Positions 1-4,548 of a stretch of DNA of 5,198 nt are shown in pieces; position 1 is the first letter of the stretch; every line of letters begins with the position of its first letter. This DNA is from an uncultured Alphaproteobacteria bacterium (GTDB lineage: Bacteria > Pseudomonadota > Alphaproteobacteria > Reyranellales > Reyranellaceae). The stretch is from NCBI GenBank assembly GCA_903929895.1, contig CAIYWM010000858.1, positions 1-5,198 of the forward strand, read 5' to 3'. The notes beneath the pieces are model-generated. The model worked only from the letters and a program-made list of their open reading frames with translations, was not told the DNA's origin and did no database searches. Both the position numbers and the translations under genes were made by a program.

Positions 1-31
1 TCTTCTTCGCAGCTTTCTTCTTCGCAGCCAT
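1..31 (-). CDS. Lys/Ala-rich basic protein, N-terminal fragment (gene leaves window at left)
   Basis: Only the first ten codons are visible, reading MAAKKKAAKK. The start is supported by a strong Shine-Dalgarno sequence, AGGGAG at 43-38, six bases before the ATG. The codons already show a 15-bp direct repeat (1-13 and 16-28), giving the Ala-Ala-Lys-Lys-Lys pattern. Such a start is typical of bacterial histone H1-like or AlgP-like DNA-binding tails, and also of some small basic proteins with Lys/Ala tails; the family cannot be fixed from ten residues. The gene lies downstream of the selD fusion on the same strand, with a terminator hairpin between them, so it is probably transcribed separately or by read-through. 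The open frame and RBS are seen directly; the nucleoid-binding role is inference. Confidence 0.6.
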   Translation of the reverse strand, partial: MAAKKKAAKK

Positions 32-47
32 TCGGTTCTCCCTGTGC

Positions 48-81
48 AAAAATGCGAGACGGCGGACGCCGGACCTCGCAT
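48..81 (-). terminator. Intrinsic terminator of the selD fusion gene
   Basis: On the minus strand an outer stem ATGCGAG/CTCGCAT (81-75 with 58-52) encloses an inner stem CGGCG/CGCCG (71-67 with 64-60), separated by a small asymmetric internal loop. The 3' arm runs directly into TTTTT (52-48). This is a classic Rho-independent terminator and it starts 11 bases after the selD fusion stop codon. The T-tract ends only four bases before the Shine-Dalgarno of the Lys/Ala-rich gene, so the same hairpin could also act as an attenuator or leader structure for that gene. Confidence 0.8.
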
Positions 82-91
82 AACATTGCAT

Positions 92-2317
92 CTAGCGCGC
101 GATTCGCATGCTTGTCTCGTTTTCTTCGCGCGCCCGCACCGTCCCGACATGAGTCATGTCGTCGCTGATCGGCGCGTCGGAAGGCAATGCCGCGAGCAGG
201 CCGCCGGCGGTCTGCGGATCGAACAGTAGCGACACCTTGGGATGCGATACGGCGTGATCCATGCCGTCGATGAGATGACGCGCGCGCAAATTCTCCGGCT
301 GCAGCGAACTCGCGAAGCCTTGCGCAAACAGTTCGGTCGCCCCCGGTAGCGCCGGCAGCGCATCGAGATCTATGTCGACCGCGACATTGCCGCTCGCGCG
401 AATCATCTCGGCGAGATGGCCCGCAAGTCCGAAGCCTGTCACGTCGGTGCAGGCATGTGCACCCGCATCGAGCAACGCTTGTGCAGCGGGGCCCGACGGC
501 GTGCGCATCGACGCGAGCGCCGCTTCGATCCAGGCGGCCCTGGCCATGCCGCGCATCGCGGCGGCAAAGATCACACCCGTCCCGAGTTTCTTCGTGATCA
601 CCAACCGGTCGCCGGGACGCAGTCCGCCCTTGCGTAACGCCTGCGACGCAACGACGAGGCCATTCACGGAAAACCCCAGCGCCGCCTCCGGTCCTTCGCC
701 GGAATGGCCGCCGATCAGCGCGCAACCCGCATCGTCGAGTACCCGCCGCGCGCCGGCCAGCATCTGGAAAAGGTCTTCCTCCATCAGCCGTTCCGCCGCC
801 GCCGGCACCACGGCAAGCGCCAGGGCGCTGTGCGGCTTCGCGCCCATCGCCCAGACGTCGCCCAGCGCATGCACGGCCGCGATCTCGCCGAACACGAAGG
901 GATCGTCGATGAAGGTGCGGAAGAAATCGACCGACTGCACCAGCGCCTGTCCCGCAGGCACCTCGATCATCGCCGCATCGTCGGGCGCGTCGAGGCCGAT
1001 GGCTGCGCTGGAGCCGGGAGAGGGGCCGAGGCGCGCCAGCACGCGGTCGAGCACGCCCGCGCCCACCTTGGCGCCGCAGCCGCCGCAGCGCATGCCGATG
1101 TCGGCCAGCAGGCGTGTGGCCTCGGCATCGGCCAGCGCCGGATCGGGTGGCGTGGCGCGTGTGGCCGGGTTCATCGGCGTCGCCGGCGGCTCGCGATACA
1201 TGCGCATCCACTTGCGGTCGATATGGTCCTTCCAGCGCCACACCCACGGACCCTCGAAGGCCCACCCGCCCCGTGTCGCCACCGCGTTGCCGTCGCCGGT
1301 GCCGAGGATCGAGAGGTAGCGCCTTTGCGGCGTGAAGGGGACGGGCGTCTGGCCGAGCAAGGCGCGGCGCAGGTTGGCGGCGAGTGGCGGCCCGTGGCGC
1401 ACGGCGAAGACGCCGGCCTTGGGACGGGGATGGGCGGTCACGCTGGCGCAGTCGCCGGCGGCGAACACGAGCGGATCGCCGCTCGAGGCCAGGGTCGGCT
1501 CGACCGCGAAGAAGCCGCGCTCGTCGAGTGGCAGGCCGGTGCTGGCGAACCAGGCCGCGGCGCTGGCTTGCGTCACGACGAAGACGTCGTCGACCGGCAG
1601 GCGCTCGCCGGTTTCGAGATGGACCGCATCGGCATCGATGCGCGTCGTCGCGGCATTCTCGATCAACCGCACACCGCGGCGCGCGAAGATCGTGCGCATG
1701 CGCCGTCGCGCGCCGACCGCCTGTCCCGACAGGATCTCGCCCTTGGTGGCAAGCGTGACGGAGACCTCGGCGTTGCGCGCGACGGTACGCAATCGATGGT
1801 CGATGGCCAGCGCCAGCTCGACACCGCCCGCGCCGCCGCCGATCACGGCAATGCGCAGCGCGCCCTGCCAGTCCTTCACCCGTTCGAGGAAGCCCAGCCA
1901 GCGGCGCCCGAGCTCGGCGATGGGTTTCACCGGCGTGGCATGCTCGGCCGCGCCGGCGATCGCGCCCATGCTGGGCGAGGAGCCGACGTCGAGCGACACG
2001 AGATCATAGGAGACCGACGGACGATCCTTCAGCAGGACCTGGCGGTTCGCGCGATCCAGTCCGATCGCCTCGGCATGGATCAGCCGTGCGCCGGTCCAGG
2101 TGCAGAGCCGTGCGAGGTCGATGTGGCACTCGTCGAAGGTATAGGCGCCGGCCACGAAGCCCGGGATCATGCCGGAATAGGGTGTCTCGATGTCCCGCCC
2201 GATCAGGGTGAGCCGCACCCCCGGCATCGGCTTCATGCCGAAGCTCTTCACTACATGGACATGCGAATGGCCGCCGCCCACGAGCACGAGATCCTTGAGG
2301 AGGGGCGTCGGTTGCAT
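92..2317 (-). CDS. selD: Bifunctional FAD-dependent NDH-2-like oxidoreductase / selenide, water dikinase SelD
   Basis: This 741-residue fusion has two enzymes. Residues 1 to about 375 are a pyridine nucleotide-dependent FAD oxidoreductase: an FAD dinucleotide motif GGGHSH at 14-19, a second Rossmann motif IGGGAGGVE at 159-167 for NAD(P)H, an AGDCA FAD motif at 287-291, and a Trp-rich, basic end (WRWKDHIDRKWMRMY, 360-374) typical of this family. It has no CxxxxC redox disulfide, so it resembles type II NADH dehydrogenase rather than a disulfide reductase. A Pro/Ala linker (about 376-400) leads to SelD, which makes selenophosphate from selenide and ATP. SelD landmarks are CGGCGAK (411-417), with Cys414 and Lys417 matching E. 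coli Cys17 and Lys20, DDAA at 446-449, DVWAMG at 487-492, GGHS at 536-539, TDVTGFGLAGH at 624-634 and DPQTAGG at 700-706. The nucleophile is Cys, not Sec. The start has an AAAGGA RBS eight bases upstream. The N-terminal domain matches the family described as TIGR03169 (N-terminal to SelD), whose reaction is unknown. No selA, selB or mnmH is visible nearby. Confidence 0.95.
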   Translation of the reverse strand: MQPTPLLKDLVLVGGGHSHVHVVKSFGMKPMPGVRLTLIGRDIETPYSGMIPGFVAGAYTFDECHIDLARLCTWTGARLIHAEAIGLDRANRQVLLKDRPSVSYDLVSLDVGSSPSMGAIAGAAEHATPVKPIAELGRRWLGFLERVKDWQGALRIAVIGGGAGGVELALAIDHRLRTVARNAEVSVTLATKGEILSGQAVGARRRMRTIFARRGVRLIENAATTRIDADAVHLETGERLPVDDVFVVTQASAAAWFASTGLPLDERGFFAVEPTLASSGDPLVFAAGDCASVTAHPRPKAGVFAVRHGPPLAANLRRALLGQTPVPFTPQRRYLSILGTGDGNAVATRGGWAFEGPWVWRWKDHIDRKWMRMYREPPATPMNPATRATPPDPALADAEATRLLADIGMRCGGCGAKVGAGVLDRVLARLGPSPGSSAAIGLDAPDDAAMIEVPAGQALVQSVDFFRTFIDDPFVFGEIAAVHALGDVWAMGAKPHSALALAVVPAAAERLMEEDLFQMLAGARRVLDDAGCALIGGHSGEGPEAALGFSVNGLVVASQALRKGGLRPGDRLVITKKLGTGVIFAAAMRGMARAAWIEAALASMRTPSGPAAQALLDAGAHACTDVTGFGLAGHLAEMIRASGNVAVDIDLDALPALPGATELFAQGFASSLQPENLRARHLIDGMDHAVSHPKVSLLFDPQTAGGLLAALPSDAPISDDMTHVGTVRAREENETSMRIAR

Positions 2318-2323
2318 CGTCTC

Positions 2324-2330
2324 TTTCCTT
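2324..2330 (-). promoter_or_regulatory. Ribosome binding site of selD fusion
   Basis: The minus strand reads AAAGGAAAGAGACG immediately before the ATG at 2317. The AAGGA core lies about eight bases upstream of the start, a normal spacing. It supports this ATG, which also places the FAD motif at the usual distance from the N-terminus. Confidence 0.6.
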
Positions 2331-2370
2331 TGTCAGGCTGCAGAAACACGCCTTTCAGAAGTACCGGCGA

Positions 2371-2399
2371 GCAACATTGTTGCGCCAGTGGTCACCACT
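2371..2399. repeat. Two adjacent 13-bp palindromes upstream of selD fusion
   Basis: GCAACA-T-TGTTGC at 2371-2383 and AGTGGT-C-ACCACT at 2387-2399 are both perfect inverted repeats with six-base arms around one central base. They are three bases apart and their centres are 16 bp apart. They lie 54-82 bases upstream of the selD start codon. The two sequences differ, so they are not copies of one site. They could be operators for dimeric regulators, or two small hairpins in the selD leader RNA. The repeats are seen directly; the function is inference. Confidence 0.55.
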
Positions 2400-2429
2400 A
2401 CACAGAATTCGGGGGCTGCGACATTCGCT

Positions 2430-2465
2430 TCATTTGTTTCGTTTATTGCGTTTGTTTCGTTTATT
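2430..2465. repeat. Four tandem copies of a 9-bp unit
   Basis: On the plus strand four nine-base units follow each other: TCATTTGTT, TCGTTTATT, GCGTTTGTT and TCGTTTATT (consensus KCRTTTRTT). Units two and four are identical, so the array can also be seen as a nearly perfect 18-bp tandem repeat (2433-2450 and 2451-2468). It is strikingly purine-biased on the minus strand (AAYAAACGM units) and stands out from the GC-rich surroundings. It may be a repeated protein-binding site, an upstream A/T-rich promoter element for selD, or a small coding repeat (see the tiny ORF at 2430-2471). Confidence 0.7.
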
Positions 2466-2471
2466 CGCCAT
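2430..2471 (-). CDS. Possible 13-residue leader peptide with NKR repeats
   Basis: The minus strand across the 9-bp array reads ATG, then 12 sense codons, then TGA, giving MANKRNKRNKRNK. GGAAAG lies about nine bases before the ATG and GGAG lies two bases before it, so a ribosome site is conceivable. The TGA overlaps a second ATG (ATGA, 2430-2433) that opens an 11-residue frame ending in TAG at 2398-2400. The peptide resembles no family I know. Its repeats follow from any in-frame 9-bp tandem array, so it may be accidental. If translated, it would sit in the selD leader. Confidence 0.2.
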   Translation of the reverse strand: MANKRNKRNKRNK

Positions 2472-2482
2472 GACTCCGACTT

Positions 2483-2511
2483 TCCGGCGGCCTGTTGGCG
2501 CATTCGCCGGA
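2483..2511. repeat. 7-bp inverted repeat in the intergenic region
   Basis: TCCGGCG at 2483-2489 and CGCCGGA at 2505-2511 are perfect complements around a 15-base loop. Neither side is followed by a T-tract, so it is not an obvious intrinsic terminator. It lies between the AT-rich island and the 9-bp repeat array. A role in RNA or as a protein site is unproven. Confidence 0.4.
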
Positions 2512-2540
2512 GGTACGATCCCGCCGTCGCCTGCGCACCG

Positions 2541-2589
2541 CAATCTATTAGTAGTGTTTGAAGAAATTGTAATGTATATCAATTGATTA
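2541..2589 (+). promoter_or_regulatory. AT-rich island, probable promoter region of membrane-protein gene
   Basis: This stretch is far richer in A/T than its surroundings and lies just upstream of the leader of the gene at 2627. It includes TTGAAG (2558-2563), TATATC (2575-2580) and a perfect 10-bp palindrome ATCAATTGAT (2578-2587). No pair gives good matches at standard -35/-10 spacing, so the exact promoter is not assigned. The palindrome could be an operator overlapping the start of transcription. Confidence 0.35.
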
Positions 2590-2624
2590 GGGGTGCTTGT
2601 TCCCCTGATTTCGGAGCCACCCCT
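2589..2624 (+). promoter_or_regulatory. Leader with two mutually exclusive hairpins before membrane-protein gene
   Basis: AGGGGTG at 2589-2595 can pair in two ways. Its first five bases pair with CCCCT at 2602-2606, with an eight-base loop. All seven pair with CACCCCT at 2618-2624, enclosing the likely Shine-Dalgarno GGAG (2613-2616) in the loop close to the stem. The two folds cannot coexist. The second ends two bases before the ATG at 2627. This could tune translation start, but could also be chance. Confidence 0.35.
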
Positions 2625-2626
2625 GC

Positions 2627-4159
2627 ATGGCCGTCACTTCCGGCCTCACGGTTTCCCCTGATTTTCCCGAGGACGAGGCCGCGCGCGTCGCGCAACCGCG
2701 TTCGGCATGGTCGCTGTCCTGGCCGCTGGTGCTGGGGCTGCTCCTCTTCATCTGCCTCGCCAACGGCAGCGGCTTGCCGTTGCTGGCCGATCCCGACACC
2801 CACTGGCACATCGCCGTCGGCAACTGGATGCTGGCCAAGGGCGCCGTGCCGACGGTCGATCCCTTCTCCTTCTCCTTCGCGGGCCAGTCGTGGATCGCCA
2901 AGGAGTGGCTGTCGCAGCTCCTGATGTCGGTCGCCTTCAAGCTCGGCGGCTGGGGCGGTGTCACCGTGCTGGCCGCGGCCGCGCTCGCCGTCTCGTTCGC
3001 GATGATGCTGCGGCTGCTGCTGCGCGATCTGCGGCCCCTGCCGGCCGCGGTGTTCGTGCTGGCCGCCATCGCGATGACCCTGCCGCACTTCCTGGCGCGG
3101 CCGGCGGTGCTCGCCTTTCCGTTCATGCTGGTCTGGATGGCGGGCCTCGTGCGCGCCGTCGAGGAGCGCCGTGCGCCCGCGCCGCTGCTGCTGCTCGTCA
3201 TGCTGCTGTGGGCCAACCTGCATGGCAGCTTCATCATGGGCCTGCTGCTGGGCGTCGCCTTCGCGGTCGAGGCGGTGGTCGGCGCGCGCGATGCCGCCGA
3301 GCGCAAGGCCTTGTTGTCGGGATGGGCCAAGTTCGGCATCGCCTCGTTCGTCGCGGCCTGCATCACGCCCTACGGACCCGAATCGATCTGGGTGACGTTG
3401 CGGATCTTCGCCCTCGACGACACGCTGGCCTTCATCGCGGAATGGAAGTCGCCCGACTTCCAGAAGGCGCCGCTGCAGGAGCTGGTGCTTCTGATCGCCC
3501 TCTATGCCGCCCTGTCGCGCGGCCTGAAGCTGCCGCTGCTGCGGCTGCTGATCGTGCTCGGCCTGCTGCATCTCTATCTGCGCTACGCCTTCAATGCCGA
3601 ACTGCTCGCCATGCTCGCGCCGCTGGCGCTGGCGCCGCTGCTGGCGCGTCAGTGGCCGGCGCTGCGGCCCGATCCTTCGGCCGGCCACGTCGGTTCGCTT
3701 TCCGGGCAGGCCGCCGCGCTGGCGCTGCCGGCCGGGCGCGCCGCCGCCGTCGTGGGGGTCGCCTGCTGCGCGCTGATCGCGCTCGGCCTCGTGCGCTATG
3801 GCGGCATCGTGCCACCGCTTTCGACCATGCCCTCGACCGCGATGGCCTATGTGAAGCAGGCGGGGATCGGTGGCCGCGTGCTGAACCACTATGTTTTCGG
3901 CGGCTATCTCATCCATGCCGGCGTGCCGACCTTCATCGACGGCCGCGGTGAGCTCTACGGCCGCGATTTCATCCGGCGCTACGCCGACACGATCGGCCTG
4001 CGCGGCGGCGAGCCGCTGGAGCAGCTGCTCGAGCGCAACCGCATCGACTGGACCTTCATGCCGCCCGACCAGCCGGCCAACCGCCTGCTGGCCCGCCTGC
4101 CGGGTTGGCGCCAGGCCTATGCCGACGAGGCCGCCGTGATCTTCGTGCGCGAGCGCTGA
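2627..4159 (+). CDS. Polytopic membrane protein, GT-C glycosyltransferase-like
   Basis: This 510-residue protein has about ten to twelve hydrophobic helices between residues 29 and 390, then a soluble C-terminal part (about 395-510), probably periplasmic. After the first helix comes an acidic loop motif DPDTHWHI (55-62), followed by VDPFSFSFAGQSWIAKEWL (77-95). An Asp-rich first external loop is the hallmark of GT-C enzymes, which use polyprenyl-phosphate sugars as donors. Other landmarks are WANLHGS (195-201), TPYG (247-250), AEWKSPDF (271-278), and a C-terminal block FGGYL (424-428) and FIDGRGELYG (436-445) that I recall from uncharacterised bacterial membrane proteins of this type. The ATG has GGAG ten bases upstream. 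The N-terminal 28 residues are polar with no cleavable signal peptide. The donor and acceptor are unknown, and no polysaccharide genes are adjacent. Membrane location is near certain; glycosyltransferase activity is inference. Confidence 0.85.
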   Translation: MAVTSGLTVSPDFPEDEAARVAQPRSAWSLSWPLVLGLLLFICLANGSGLPLLADPDTHWHIAVGNWMLAKGAVPTVDPFSFSFAGQSWIAKEWLSQLLMSVAFKLGGWGGVTVLAAAALAVSFAMMLRLLLRDLRPLPAAVFVLAAIAMTLPHFLARPAVLAFPFMLVWMAGLVRAVEERRAPAPLLLLVMLLWANLHGSFIMGLLLGVAFAVEAVVGARDAAERKALLSGWAKFGIASFVAACITPYGPESIWVTLRIFALDDTLAFIAEWKSPDFQKAPLQELVLLIALYAALSRGLKLPLLRLLIVLGLLHLYLRYAFNAELLAMLAPLALAPLLARQWPALRPDPSAGHVGSLSGQAAALALPAGRAAAVVGVACCALIALGLVRYGGIVPPLSTMPSTAMAYVKQAGIGGRVLNHYVFGGYLIHAGVPTFIDGRGELYGRDFIRRYADTIGLRGGEPLEQLLERNRIDWTFMPPDQPANRLLARLPGWRQAYADEAAVIFVRER

Positions 4160-4171
4160 CCGCGTCAGCGC
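4153..4171. terminator. Hairpin shared by two convergent genes, possible bidirectional terminator
   Basis: GCGCTGAC (4153-4160), the loop CGC, and GTCAGCGC (4164-4171) form a perfect 8-bp GC-rich stem. The plus-strand stop TGA (4157-4159) and the minus-strand stop TGA (4167-4165) occupy equivalent positions in the two arms. The genes are separated by only five bases. Neither side has a T-tract, so termination by the standard intrinsic mechanism is doubtful; it may instead block 3' exonucleases. Confidence 0.45.
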
Positions 4172-4539
4172 CAGTCGATCGGATTGGCGTCGAGATAGAC
4201 CAGAAACCCATAGGCGAAGATCGCCGGCAAGGCCGTGACGCCCGACAGGATGACGGCGGTCTTCTTCCTGCCGCGACGCTCGAGCACGAGAGCGCCGGCG
4301 GTGGTCCCGGCCAGGAGCGACATCGCAACGACACAGCTCAGCATTTCCAGGACCATCACGCCGTCATGGATGAGCATCTCGATCACGAACCATCCGAGGC
4401 CGAGGACGCCCGCAATGTTCACTGCGACAAGCCCCGCAACGATGATGTCCGTCGCGTTCCGTCGTGGGGCCGGGCCGAACTTCAGCAGCAGGACGAAAGC
4501 CACGGCGGCAGCAATCAGAAGGATGAGGAGCGGGGACAT
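4165..4539 (-). CDS. Small four-helix membrane protein of unknown function
   Basis: This 124-residue protein is strongly hydrophobic with about four predicted helices: residues 3-19, 31-55, 60-86 and 93-115. The loops carry basic clusters (PRRN at 25-28, ERRGRKK at 87-93), which by the positive-inside rule suggest where the cytoplasmic loops lie. I recognise no family, and no catalytic or metal-binding motif stands out. It begins nine bases after the stop of the upstream hotdog-protein gene; AAGGA overlapping that stop is 13 bases from the ATG, while GGGGA is only two bases from it, so translation may rely on coupling. The tail ends convergent to the large membrane-protein gene. The hydrophobic pattern with loops of suitable length makes it a credible gene. 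Confidence 0.7.
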   Translation of the reverse strand: MSPLLILLIAAAVAFVLLLKFGPAPRRNATDIIVAGLVAVNIAGVLGLGWFVIEMLIHDGVMVLEMLSCVVAMSLLAGTTAGALVLERRGRKKTAVILSGVTALPAIFAYGFLVYLDANPIDWR

Positions 4540-4545
4540 TTCCCC
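4532..4545 (-). promoter_or_regulatory. Hairpin with the start codon of the small membrane protein in its loop
   Basis: In the minus-strand RNA, GGGGA (4545-4541) pairs with UCCCC (4536-4532) around an AAUG loop, which holds the AUG start at 4539-4537. The stop codon of the upstream gene lies four bases before the stem, so a ribosome finishing that gene would open the hairpin. This arrangement suggests translational coupling, but the stem is short. Confidence 0.3.
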
Positions 4546-4548
4546 ACG

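Larger units (their letters stand above)
2318..2626. promoter_or_regulatory. Divergent intergenic control region between selD fusion and membrane-protein gene
   Basis: This 309-bp gap separates two divergently transcribed genes and must hold promoters for both. It contains no convincing gene of normal size, no tRNA and no recognisable riboswitch. It holds paired palindromes (2371-2399), a 9-bp tandem repeat (2430-2465), an inverted repeat (2483-2511), an AT-rich island (about 2541-2589) and a leader with alternative hairpins (2589-2624). It is clearly richer in A/T than the flanking genes. I could not find a -35/-10 pair with good matches and 16-18 bp spacing on either strand, so promoter positions remain unassigned. 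Confidence 0.7.

Noticed and set aside
410..417. Selenocysteine in the SelD active site
   Set aside because: The active-site codon reads as Cys, and there is no in-frame TGA in the gene, so no Sec insertion is needed.
372..1319. 315-codon plus-strand frame within the selD fusion
   Set aside because: Its Ser/Ala/Pro-rich composition with no motif is typical of a shadow frame of a GC-rich gene.
2398..2433. 11-residue minus-strand frame (MKRMSQPPNSV) after the NKR mini-ORF
   Set aside because: It has no ribosome site of its own, is very short and crosses a palindrome. It is mentioned only because its start overlaps the mini-ORF stop.
704..2473. 589-codon open frame on the plus strand opposite the selD fusion
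   Set aside because: The translation is a low-complexity mix rich in Arg, His, Ala and Gly with no recognisable domain, while the opposite strand has clear FAD and SelD motifs throughout. Long antisense frames are expected in GC-rich genes.
2318..2626. tRNA, small RNA gene or known riboswitch in the intergenic region
   Set aside because: No cloverleaf, TΨC-like segment or recognisable riboswitch core was found by eye on either strand.
2579..3916. 445-codon open frame on the minus strand opposite the GT-C-like gene
   Set aside because: It is a Gln/Arg/His/Gly-rich antisense translation of a hydrophobic membrane protein. It lacks any domain and ends at the AT-rich promoter island.
2707..3951. 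414-codon second plus-strand frame inside the GT-C-like gene
   Set aside because: An Arg/Ala/Gly-rich frame-shifted reading of the same DNA. The chosen frame gives proper membrane helices and motifs.
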